A stretch of 5,794 nt of DNA. Source: Deltaproteobacteria bacterium. GTDB lineage: Bacteria; Desulfobacterota; Syntrophia; Syntrophales; JAAYKM01. Where the stretch lies: contig JAGVTI010000076.1 in the NCBI GenBank assembly GCA_019136935.1, forward strand, positions 1 to 5,794. Direction: 5' to 3'. The notes beneath the pieces were generated by a model. That model was not told the origin of the DNA, searched no databases, and saw only the letters and a list, made by a program, of their open reading frames with translations. Of this stretch, positions 1-5,490 are shown in pieces (within the stretch, counting starts at the first letter, position 1; every line of letters starts with the position of its first letter). Made by a program: the position numbers and the translations under genes.

Positions 1-209
1 ATCGTCTCCGGACGATCCGCCAGGGAAAACAGCCGATCAGACGCGCCCTCGGTCACCTCATCCTTGGTCCTCAAGCTGAGAATCGTCGAAATCAGGATGG
101 GAAAGGGACCTTTCCGGTCATCGGCGTACTGCGTGACGATCGGCACATCCCATGTCCTGGCCGCTTCCTCCAGAAGGGCGATGACCCGTTCTATTTTGTC
201 GTCGTTCAT
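1..209 (-). CDS. nth: Endonuclease III-like DNA glycosylase, N-terminal part (runs off the left edge)
   Basis: Only the first 69 residues are in the window. The protein begins MNDDKIERVIALLEE, and residues 36-50 read FPILISTILSLRTKD. This matches the helical start of the endonuclease III family (E. coli Nth has FELLIAVLLSAQATD here), followed by a segment like the family's A-x-x-L-F/Y region. Family members excise oxidised pyrimidines and nick abasic sites in base excision repair. The helix-hairpin-helix, the catalytic Lys/Asp and the iron-sulfur cysteines would lie outside the window, so catalytic competence cannot be judged. Start ATG 209 was chosen because the family-like sequence begins soon after it. 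No clear Shine-Dalgarno precedes it, and TTG 239 in the same frame is an alternative. It lies 34 nt after the fdhE stop on the same strand, so co-transcription is likely. A MutY-type relative cannot be excluded. Confidence 0.72.
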   Translation of the reverse strand, partial: MNDDKIERVIALLEEAARTWDVPIVTQYADDRKGPFPILISTILSLRTKDEVTEGASDRLFSLADRPET

Positions 210-243
210 GGGATCTACGGTCCGGGAATGGGGCAGCAACCGC

Positions 244-1143
244 CTAATTGTACCCCTCCTCGTAAGCCAGCATATCGAGGTGCAGGGTCGCAATATCCTC
301 GACATCCAGATTCGCTTCCTGCTTCGTTTCCCGGAAGTCGATGATCTTGATATAGCGTTTGCATTCGTTGCATACATCGACGCGATAACGCTCATCCCCC
401 TCGATGGTGAAAAATGCCAGGGTCTGCTGCTCTTCGTTGCCGCAGAAGGGACACTTGATCCGGACGAAGGACCACTCGTAACCGCACTGATGGCAGAACA
501 GCCAGCGCCGTCCCTCCTCTTCCCTGAGTTCCCCGATTTTCGGTTCCCTGCCGCAAATGGGGCAGTATCCCTCGGACCAGCCCATCTTGGCCACAAGATC
601 CCCGTATTTTTCAGCCACCTTCTCCAGATCCGGCCTCAAGCTTTCTTCCAGGAAAAGCTCGACCAGATCGAACGTTTCATCTTCCTCTTCCGCGTCCGCC
701 GCTTCCAGGTCATCCGGCGCCTCGGCCGCTTCGGCTTCCAGATCCTCTTCGTCCGATTCCTCGTCCAGGACAACCCCTTCCGATATATCGCGGATCATGT
801 CCTCGAACTGCAGGGTTCCCTCTTCGAGTTTCTCGACCAGTTCGTGCGTTTCTCCGGGGGCACGCTTTTCCGCAATGGCAAGAAGGGAGAGGAAATACTC
901 CTTCGGCCCCGTCAGGTCGAACTTTCCCTCGACAAGATCCACCAGGGGAAGCCCCCCCTGCATTTTCTGGGAAATAAGCGCTTCGTCGACGGTAAAAACG
1001 TCGGGGTGATCCTCTTTTTTATAGGCTTCTCTCTTGATGAGGATTTCTTCCAGGATATCGAGAAGATCCCCGTAATGGGGATTGACCGTCTTATATGTCT
1101 CTATGGTTTTTAGCGTGTCATTCAGTTTCTTTGCCATCGGCAT
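244..1143 (-). CDS. fdhE: FdhE-like formate dehydrogenase accessory protein
   Basis: This 299-residue protein belongs to the FdhE family, cytoplasmic rubredoxin-like factors needed for active membrane formate dehydrogenases (E. coli FdhE is 309 residues). The C-terminal half carries the four Cys-x2-Cys pairs typical of the family: C194/C197 (CPICGRE), C217/C220 (CHQCGYEW), C231/C234 (CPFCGN) and C258/C261 (CNECKRYIK), which bind metal in the family. The N-terminal half is helical and charged. Residues about 127-157 form an almost wholly Asp/Glu/Ala insertion that looks unlike the rest and is probably disordered. The start was set at ATG 1143 because AAGGAG lies 4 nt upstream; ATG 1137 (MAKK) is an equally acceptable neighbour. 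A longer reading from TTG 1245 would start inside the promoter and is unlikely. The next gene on this strand is the endonuclease III homologue. Confidence 0.88.
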   Translation of the reverse strand: MPMAKKLNDTLKTIETYKTVNPHYGDLLDILEEILIKREAYKKEDHPDVFTVDEALISQKMQGGLPLVDLVEGKFDLTGPKEYFLSLLAIAEKRAPGETHELVEKLEEGTLQFEDMIRDISEGVVLDEESDEEDLEAEAAEAPDDLEAADAEEEDETFDLVELFLEESLRPDLEKVAEKYGDLVAKMGWSEGYCPICGREPKIGELREEEGRRWLFCHQCGYEWSFVRIKCPFCGNEEQQTLAFFTIEGDERYRVDVCNECKRYIKIIDFRETKQEANLDVEDIATLHLDMLAYEEGYN

Positions 1144-1216
1144 GGTACTCCTTGGATTGATTTTGCTTGCCCCCGGCACAACGAACAGGCATCGGCTGTA
1201 CTGAAACAGCCGAGTC

Positions 1217-1245
1217 TGTATATCCGCTTTTATTCTCAACTTCAA
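1217..1245 (-). promoter_or_regulatory. Candidate sigma70 promoter for fdhE
   Basis: Read on the minus strand, TTGAAG (1245-1240) and TATACA (1222-1217) are separated by exactly 17 nt. Each hexamer matches 4 of 6 consensus positions. Transcription would start near 1210 and leave a leader of about 65 nt before ATG 1143. The flanking upstream stretch 1246-1262 is AT-rich. This is a pattern match only. Confidence 0.5.
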
Positions 1246-1383
1246 GTACTATTTAAATTTCAGAAGGTTGCAATTCTCCGTTTCAGGAAGGGGACGGCGA
1301 ACCGGCGGCGAAAGGCCATTCTCCTTTACGCGCATCAAGATATGTGATAGCGTCACTCAGGATAGAAACTCTGTAATGGACAG

Positions 1384-1388
1384 AAGGA
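1384..1388 (+). promoter_or_regulatory. Ribosome binding site in front of ATG 1393
   Basis: AAGGA lies 4 nt before ATG 1393 and is the best-placed Shine-Dalgarno in this region. It matters because the long open frame from 1393 continues into the helicase. A second purine run, AAGGAGG at 1507-1513, is 17 nt from ATG 1531, too far for a standard start there. The AAGGA site may serve an upstream short ORF with coupled re-initiation at 1531, or an extended helicase N-terminus. Confidence 0.5.
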
Positions 1389-1530
1389 ATTAATGGAACA
1401 AACCGGAATCGCCCGTCATCATCGGCGGCATCGACGACGCCCGCACCCGCCGAAAGAACAACTCCCGCAAACAGAAGTCGAAAGACCGACAAAACTCCAT
1501 CGCAGGAAGGAGGGCTGGCATCATCACCGG

Positions 1531-3513
1531 ATGAAACCGGAGATCGATCCCCGTCTGCAGGCCGTTTTCAAAAAAATCGGGAAACCGGCCCAGGCGGAAT
1601 TCATCCCCGACAGCTTTCAGCGGGAGGCGATCGAATCCATCGAAAGCGCGGACTGCCTGGTTTCCGCACCCACGGGTTCCGGAAAAACCTGGATCGCCCA
1701 GCAGGCCATCCTTTCGGTCTTCAAACGGGGGGGACGCTGCTGGTATGCCTCACCCCTGAAGGCGCTCAGCAACTCGAAATGGGTCGAGTTCAGCGATTGT
1801 TTCGACGGCATCAACGTGGGCATCCTGACGGGCGATACGAAGGAAAACACAAACGCTCCCATCATCGTCGGCACGACGGAAATTCTCCGGAACCAGCTCT
1901 ACGACATGATGCACCGGGGCGAGGATTTTCCCTGCGACCTCGTGGTGATCGACGAGGCCCATTACCTGGGGGATGCGGACCGGGGAGTCGTGTGGGAAGA
2001 GATCATGATCTATCTTCCTCCCCGGGTCAATCTGCTCCTTCTTTCAGCCACCATCGGCAACGATGAGGAACTGGCCGGGTGGCTCTCCGGCCTCCGGGGC
2101 AAGCCCTGCGTCGTCATCAAGGAGAAAAAAAGGCCCGTTCCCCTATATCCCTTATTTTTACATCCATCGGGCCGGATCATGCCTTACCTGGAGAACAAGA
2201 AGCTCTATCCCGGCGTCATCGATTACATGGAAAGGGCCGAACAGGAAAGGCGCCTGCGCTACATGGCTCCCCGGATCGGCGAGATCATCCACGCCCTGGA
2301 GCAGTTCCACCTGACGCCCGCCATCTTTTTTCTCAAATCCCGGACCGACTGCGATGCAGCCCTTTCTCATTGTCATCCCGCTCCGCCGTCGTTTGCGGAC
2401 GAGGAATTCGATCGTGACCTGGCGGAACTCCTGGAACGGTTCCCCTATCTCAGGAATCACCGGCATCTGTCCCATCTCCAGAGATGCCGCGTCGCCGCCC
2501 ACCACGGGGGGCAGCTGCCGGCCTGGAAATTTCTGGTGGAAACCATGATGAACCGGGGGCATCTCCGGGCGATCTTCGCCACCTCCACGGTCGCGGCGGG
2601 TGTGAATTATCCTGCCCGCACCATCGTCCTGTTCAATTCCGACCGTTACAACGGTTACGAATTCCGGCCCATGAGCAGCATCGATTTTCACCAGATGACG
2701 GGCCGGGCGGGAAGGCGGGGACAGGACAAGATCGGCTTCATGCTGGCCATACCGGGACGCTTCATGGACCTCCACCATATCCGGAAGCTTCTGTACAAAA
2801 GGCCGGAAGCCATCGAAAGCCAGTTGAAAAGCGACTTTTCCATGATCCTGAACCTGCTGCTGTCCCAGTCCACCGACGACATCCGGGTGATTTTTGAAAG
2901 GTCCCTCGCCTCCTACCAGGATGGGCCGGACACGGGAGAGAAGGGAAGCCGGTGGGACGATTTTCTCAAGCATCTCGCTTTTCTGAAAAAGGAAAATTTC
3001 GTTGACGAAGCCGATCGGCTGACGGAAAACGGCATCTGGGCATCGAAACTCCGGCTCGATCAGCCGCTTCTGATCGCCGAATGCCTGAGAAAAGACGCCT
3101 TCCCCCGACACGATGCGAAGCTCCTGGCAGCCCTGGTGGCCCCCTTCGTGTACGACGGCGACCAGGAAATCAAGATTACACGGAAAATCACCCCGCGCAA
3201 ACTCGTCCGGGGCTTCAACCGGCTTCGCAGACAGCTGACCGATCTCCTGGAACGGATGCAGCAGGAGGAATTCCCCGTCAGCCCCATGTTTCTCTGGCCC
3301 GCCTGGGCCATCTACGCCTGGGCCAGGGGGATGGACTGGGAAGCGATCACCGGCCAGATCGGCATCGCCGATGGGGATTTCGCCATGCTGATCACGAGGA
3401 CGGCGGACAATCTCCGGCAGATCGCCTCCCTCAAGGAATCCCACCCGGAAACGGCGGCCCTGGCTTTCGAGGCCATGGACACGATTCTCCGTGAACCGGT
3501 CGTATTTGAATAG
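1531..3513 (+). CDS. Ski2-like DExH-box RNA/DNA helicase
   Basis: This 660-residue superfamily 2 helicase shows the full motif set in order: Q-like F29-Q30, Walker A APTGSGKTW (46-54), Ia SPLKALSNSKW (74-84), Ib region VGTTEILRN (113-121), motif II DEAH (141-144), III SAT (172-174), IV-like AIFFLKSR (264-271), V ATSTVAAGVNYPA (350-362) and VI QMTGRAGRRGQD (388-399). The AGVNYPA and MTGRAGRRG forms are typical of the Ski2/Mtr4/Hel308 group, whose members unwind RNA or DNA with ATP. The C-terminal 260 residues are helical and may correspond to the Ski2-type C-terminal domain. The substrate cannot be told from sequence. The start is uncertain: the frame is open back to ATG 1393, which has the better ribosome binding site and would add 46 residues. 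That extension is a low-complexity His/Arg/Pro stretch unlike a helicase N-terminus, so ATG 1531 (MKPEIDPRLQ) is preferred. The gene is divergent from fdhE; no terminator was seen after it. Confidence 0.88.
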   Translation: MKPEIDPRLQAVFKKIGKPAQAEFIPDSFQREAIESIESADCLVSAPTGSGKTWIAQQAILSVFKRGGRCWYASPLKALSNSKWVEFSDCFDGINVGILTGDTKENTNAPIIVGTTEILRNQLYDMMHRGEDFPCDLVVIDEAHYLGDADRGVVWEEIMIYLPPRVNLLLLSATIGNDEELAGWLSGLRGKPCVVIKEKKRPVPLYPLFLHPSGRIMPYLENKKLYPGVIDYMERAEQERRLRYMAPRIGEIIHALEQFHLTPAIFFLKSRTDCDAALSHCHPAPPSFADEEFDRDLAELLERFPYLRNHRHLSHLQRCRVAAHHGGQLPAWKFLVETMMNRGHLRAIFATSTVAAGVNYPARTIVLFNSDRYNGYEFRPMSSIDFHQMTGRAGRRGQDKIGFMLAIPGRFMDLHHIRKLLYKRPEAIESQLKSDFSMILNLLLSQSTDDIRVIFERSLASYQDGPDTGEKGSRWDDFLKHLAFLKKENFVDEADRLTENGIWASKLRLDQPLLIAECLRKDAFPRHDAKLLAALVAPFVYDGDQEIKITRKITPRKLVRGFNRLRRQLTDLLERMQQEEFPVSPMFLWPAWAIYAWARGMDWEAITGQIGIADGDFAMLITRTADNLRQIASLKESHPETAALAFEAMDTILREPVVFE

Positions 3514-3543
3514 AATAAAATTGCGGATGAAATCATTTGTTTC

Positions 3544-3572
3544 TTGACTTCCTTCGCAACAATCATTATAAG
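3544..3572 (+). promoter_or_regulatory. Sigma70-type promoter of the tRNA-Glu gene
   Basis: TTGACT (3544-3549) and TATAAG (3567-3572) are 17 nt apart, and each hexamer matches 5 of 6 consensus positions. Transcription would begin near 3579, about 45 nt before the mature tRNA 5' end. The 10-nt palindrome TCACATGTGA (3580-3589) sits at the predicted start. Confidence 0.72.
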
Positions 3573-3624
3573 CACCAATTCACATGTGACCTGATTTTTT
3601 TGCAGCGGCATTTCAAGATCTCGG

Positions 3625-3700
3625 GTCCCCATCGTCTAGAGGCCTAGGACACCGGCCTTTCACGCCGGTAACCGGGGTTCGAATCCCCGTGGGGACGCCA
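3625..3700 (+). tRNA. tRNA-Glu, anticodon UUC
   Basis: All cloverleaf parts can be traced. The acceptor stem pairs 3625-3631 (GTCCCCA) with 3690-3696 (TGGGGAC) without mismatch. The anticodon stem pairs CCGGC (3652-3656) with GCCGG (3664-3668) around a 7-nt loop with anticodon TTC at 3659-3661. The T arm pairs CGGGG (3673-3677) with CCCCG (3685-3689) around TTCGAAT. The discriminator is G 3697 and the CCA end is encoded (3698-3700). The gene has its own promoter and terminator, so it forms a single-gene transcription unit. Part of it is duplicated downstream, at 5190-5212. Confidence 0.97.
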
Positions 3701-3714
3701 TATATCTTATAAAG

Positions 3715-3748
3715 AATCTGAGGTGTTCAAATTGCCTCAGATTTTTTT
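3715..3748 (+). terminator. Intrinsic terminator after tRNA-Glu
   Basis: A 9-bp perfect stem, AATCTGAGG (3715-3723) with CCTCAGATT (3735-3743), encloses an 11-nt loop and runs into seven T residues (3742-3748). It begins 15 nt after the tRNA 3' end and closes the tRNA transcript. Confidence 0.85.
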
Positions 3749-3993
3749 GTGCCGGTTGAATGATGGTCGTCGCTTCGGATTGTGAATTCTTGGAGCAGGA
3801 TCTCAAAATCCGCTCCGGCAAACTCGAGGCGGGATTTATTCCTTTCCGCCGAAGCCGCCGGCGGAATAACTTCTTGACTTTTTTATAAGTCAGGAGCAAT
3901 GGAGAAACGCGATAAAACAAATGATGCCGTTATCGACGGGGAGCCATGCAGTTTAACCCTGTTGTGAAAGTTGATGTCATGAATAAACGCTTG
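3749..3993 (+). other. Non-coding stretch with two hairpins
   Basis: No convincing long coding region is present. Two strong hairpins are visible. In the first, GGAGC/GCTCC and GGAT/ATCC (3792-3816) form a 9-bp stem with one bulged A and a 6-nt loop. In the second, TTCCGCCG/CGGCGGAA (3844-3866) forms 8 bp around a 7-nt loop. Neither is followed directly by a T-run, so they are not ordinary terminators. A smaller TGACTT/AAGTCA hairpin follows near 3875-3892, just before the small ORF at 3899. No RNA family was recognised. Confidence 0.4.
3899..3967 (+). CDS. Possible 22-residue small ORF or leader peptide
   Basis: ATG 3899 opens a 22-codon frame (starting MEKRDKTNDAVIDG, ending in CSLTLL) closed by TGA at 3965-3967. 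AGGAG (3892-3896) lies upstream, but only 2 nt from the ATG, closer than usual. A strong intrinsic terminator starts 27 nt after the stop, so the ORF and terminator could form a short transcript or a leader-peptide attenuator. No homologue is recognised, there is no long run of one amino-acid codon, and no convincing promoter was found. Chance occurrence is quite possible. Confidence 0.2.
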   Translation: MEKRDKTNDAVIDGEPCSLTLL

Positions 3994-4027
3994 AAACCCC
4001 ATTTCTTAAGAAGAATGGGGTTTTTTT
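3994..4027 (+). terminator. Strong intrinsic terminator
   Basis: AAACCCCATT (3994-4003) pairs perfectly with AATGGGGTTT (4014-4023) around a 10-nt loop, and seven T residues follow (4021-4027). It lies 300 nt upstream of the transporter start, with no recognised gene in front of it. Something between 3749 and 3993 must therefore be transcribed rightward, or this is a back-up terminator for the tRNA unit. Confidence 0.85.
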
Positions 4028-4033
4028 ATTCAA

Positions 4034-4213
4034 TCTTCCTGCGGCGGCGTACCGGAAGAAGGACATGGATGGGCCGACCGGTGTGATACGGGAGCGCGAA
4101 AGCACACGTCGCGACAGACCGGCGAAACCGGTGTCCAGGTTGCAACAGGTGAAAATGCAGGCCTCGTAGAAACCGCAAAACGCCCCCCAACTTCATTCGA
4201 GCAAATGCGGAGG
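4034..4213 (+). ncRNA. Unidentified structured RNA or leader upstream of the transporter gene
   Basis: This stretch lies between two intrinsic terminators and is rich in nested complementarity. TCTTCC (4034-4039) pairs with GGAAGA (4054-4059). GGACA (4061-4065) pairs with TGTCC (4132-4136), closing a domain. Inside that domain CGCGA/TCGCG (4095-4099/4109-4113) and ACCGG/CCGGT (4118-4122/4128-4132) form hairpins. The octamer ACCGGTGT occurs at 4077-4084 and again at 4127-4134, and its palindromic core allows alternative pairing. Further on, CCGCA (4173-4177) can pair with TGCGG (4206-4210), just before the next terminator. The layout resembles a riboswitch or attenuator leader, but no known class was recognised; a free-standing small RNA or chance folding in GC-rich DNA are alternatives. 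Pairings were found by eye, without energy calculation. Confidence 0.35.
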
Positions 4214-4237
4214 ATCTCTCGTTGCGAGAGATTTTTT
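4214..4237 (+). terminator. Intrinsic terminator or attenuator upstream of the transporter gene
   Basis: ATCTCTCG (4214-4221) pairs with CGAGAGAT (4225-4232) around a 3-nt loop, followed by T residues up to 4237. It ends 88 nt before the transporter ATG. If transcription of the transporter starts further upstream, this would act as an attenuator. Otherwise it simply ends a separate small transcript. Confidence 0.78.
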
Positions 4238-4325
4238 ACGGCTTCATCAAAAGTGAAAAAAGGCGTGCGGATACAACCGGCACGGCTAAAATAATTTATT
4301 TACTGAGGAGGAACAAGAGGAACAA

Positions 4326-5153
4326 ATGGCACACAAACCCGTAGAAGTAGTTGAAATGGCCGGAAATGCCGGCGTTTACAAAGCGGAATTGGGCGCACCC
4401 AATTTCCTGGTAAGAAGTTTCATGGCAGGTCTTTTTATCGCAGTCGGCGGCGCGCTCTGCACCGTCTGTGCGACAGGATTGGATAAAACCCTGGGCCCCG
4501 GCTTCAAGTCCCTGATCGCAGGAGCGGTCTTCCCCGTCGGCCTCATTGCCATCGTACTGACAGGCATGTCACTCTTTACCGGTGACACGATGCTTATTCC
4601 CATGGCGGTCTTTCAGAAAAAAACCAGATGGAGCAAGGTGTGGAACGCCTGGTTCTGGGTCTATATCGGGAATTTCATCGGTTCCCTTTTCTGGGCATAC
4701 CTCATGGTCGTCGGCCCCTTCAGCAAGGGAGGCGGCCCTGAATTAACGGTCTTCGGGCAGAATGCCATCGCCATCGCGGAAGCAAAGACACTTCCTTACA
4801 TGGCAGCCGGCACGATCGGTCTCTGGTCCGCGTTCATGAAGGGCATCGCCTGTAACCTGCTCGTCAATGTCGCAATTCTCCTGGCCTTTTCGTCAAAAGC
4901 CATGATAGGAAAATTTTTCGGCATATGGTTCCCCATCATGGCATTCGTCGCTTCGGGTTTCGAGCACTGCGTTGCAAACATGTATTTCATTCCCGCAGGC
5001 ATCATGCTGGGGGCCAATGTCTCCTGGGGCCAATTCATCCAATGGAACCTGATCCCCGTAACCATCGGAAATATTGTGGGAGGATTTCTCTTTATCGGCG
5101 CCGTCTATTTCTATTCCTTCAAAAAAGAGCTCTCGTCGATGTCGCCGTCATAG
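4326..5153 (+). CDS. Formate/nitrite transporter (FNT) family channel
   Basis: This complete 275-residue integral membrane protein matches the usual FNT length. About six hydrophobic segments can be traced (near residues 28-50, 62-84, 105-130, 160-190, 197-226 and 240-264). The signature GIWFPIMAFVASGFEHCVANMYFIP (residues 199-223, shown here in part: GFEHCVANMYFIP) corresponds to FocA GFEHSVANMF, and H214 aligns with the pore histidine of FocA (H209). LTGMSLFTGDTM (78-89) lies where the first re-entrant pore loop is expected, and K172 matches the conserved lysine after the fourth segment. FNT pentamers pass formate, nitrite or hydrosulfide; sequence alone does not settle which. GAGG (4317-4320) lies 5 nt before the ATG, with GAGGAGG further upstream. 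The leader contains a terminator-like hairpin (4214-4237), and a strong terminator follows the gene. Confidence 0.92.
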   Translation: MAHKPVEVVEMAGNAGVYKAELGAPNFLVRSFMAGLFIAVGGALCTVCATGLDKTLGPGFKSLIAGAVFPVGLIAIVLTGMSLFTGDTMLIPMAVFQKKTRWSKVWNAWFWVYIGNFIGSLFWAYLMVVGPFSKGGGPELTVFGQNAIAIAEAKTLPYMAAGTIGLWSAFMKGIACNLLVNVAILLAFSSKAMIGKFFGIWFPIMAFVASGFEHCVANMYFIPAGIMLGANVSWGQFIQWNLIPVTIGNIVGGFLFIGAVYFYSFKKELSSMSPS

Positions 5154-5163
5154 CAAATCTTTC

Positions 5164-5227
5164 AGGACCCCGCATCCCGGTTTTTCCGTGCCGGTAACCG
5201 GGGTTCAAATCCATGCGAGGATGACGA
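5164..5227 (+). pseudogene. Decayed partial copy of tRNA-Glu
   Basis: Positions 5190-5212 match 22 of 23 nt of the tRNA-Glu stretch 3664-3686 (3' strand of the anticodon stem, variable region and most of the T arm), in the same orientation. The only difference is A 5207 in place of G 3681. Weaker similarity continues on both sides. AGGAC (5164-5168) matches the D-arm end of the tRNA. CCGG followed by a T-rich loop (from 5177) resembles the anticodon arm with one extra base, and 5213-5226 keeps roughly half of the acceptor strand. The 5' acceptor strand is missing, T-arm pairing is damaged and CCA is lost, so it cannot be a working tRNA. It starts just after the transporter stop. It could be a tRNA duplication relic or an old integration scar. 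Confidence 0.6.
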
Positions 5228-5235
5228 AGAATCAT

Positions 5236-5277
5236 GAAATGCGGTCCGGACCGGTTCCGGATCGCATTTCCGTTTTT
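5236..5277 (+). terminator. Intrinsic terminator after the transporter gene
   Basis: A 14-bp stem (5236-5249 with 5257-5270, one G-T pair) encloses the 7-nt loop ACCGGTT, and five T residues follow at 5273-5277. It lies 83 nt after the transporter stop, beyond the tRNA remnant, and probably ends the transporter transcript. Confidence 0.8.
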
Positions 5278-5478
5278 CGCCGGCCGGACCGGGGCTTGCA
5301 AGCGTTCTGCGTACGGCAGGAACAAGGCGATCCGGCAAGACAAGTTTCTCTTACCCCCACATCCCATTCCAACGGATTCCTGGACAAACGGTCGAAATAC
5401 TCACAAAACACTCATTTTCCACTTTGCGGAAAGACGTCCAATATGCTAGTTTTGCTGAGGTTCTCATTCCATGGCATC

Positions 5479-5483
5479 AGGGG
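5479..5483 (+). promoter_or_regulatory. Ribosome binding site for the sensor-like gene
   Basis: AGGGG lies 7 nt before ATG 5491. The preceding 200 bases (5278-5478) hold no gene that can be supported. TATGCT (5442-5447) is a weak -10 candidate without a convincing -35. GGTTCTCA occurs twice (5459-5466 and 5482-5489), 23 nt apart. Confidence 0.45.
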
Positions 5484-5490
5484 TTCTCAG

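Noticed and set aside
557..1009. Ser-rich plus-strand frame
   Set aside because: The serine runs are the antisense reading of the acidic segment of FdhE.
64..1113. Long plus-strand open frame opposite fdhE and nth
   Set aside because: It is the antisense shadow of fdhE, whose four Cys-x2-Cys pairs and ribosome binding site are convincing. The plus frame spans two minus-strand genes and has no family features.
1283..1492. Minus-strand 69-codon frame with a signal-peptide-like start
   Set aside because: The beginning (FRLLFAGVVLSAGAGVV) resembles a signal peptide, but the start is TTG without a proper ribosome binding site, third-position GC is low for this window, and it overlaps the helicase 5' region and its upstream sequence. 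It was kept out as unproven.
2158..3444. 428-codon minus-strand frame inside the helicase
   Set aside because: It is an antisense shadow of a gene with a complete helicase motif set; no recognisable domains.
3660..3920. 86-codon minus-strand frame across the tRNA
   Set aside because: It reads the tRNA-Glu antisense, giving the well-known spurious peptide ending GFEPRLPA, and crosses the terminator.
3749..4325. CRISPR array or known riboswitch class
   Set aside because: There are no regularly spaced repeats, and the conserved motifs of cobalamin, SAM, c-di-GMP, fluoride, ZTP, guanidine or molybdenum-cofactor riboswitches were not seen by eye.
5147..5226. A second functional tRNA overlapping the transporter stop
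   Set aside because: GTCAT at 5147 can pair with ATGAC at 5221, but the arm spacing is wrong, the T stem has a mismatch, and there is no proper anticodon arm or CCA end.
5119..5367. 82-codon minus-strand frame after the transporter
   Set aside because: It runs through the tRNA remnant and the terminator hairpin and has no protein-like features; the plus-strand frame 5234-5449 was rejected for the same reason.
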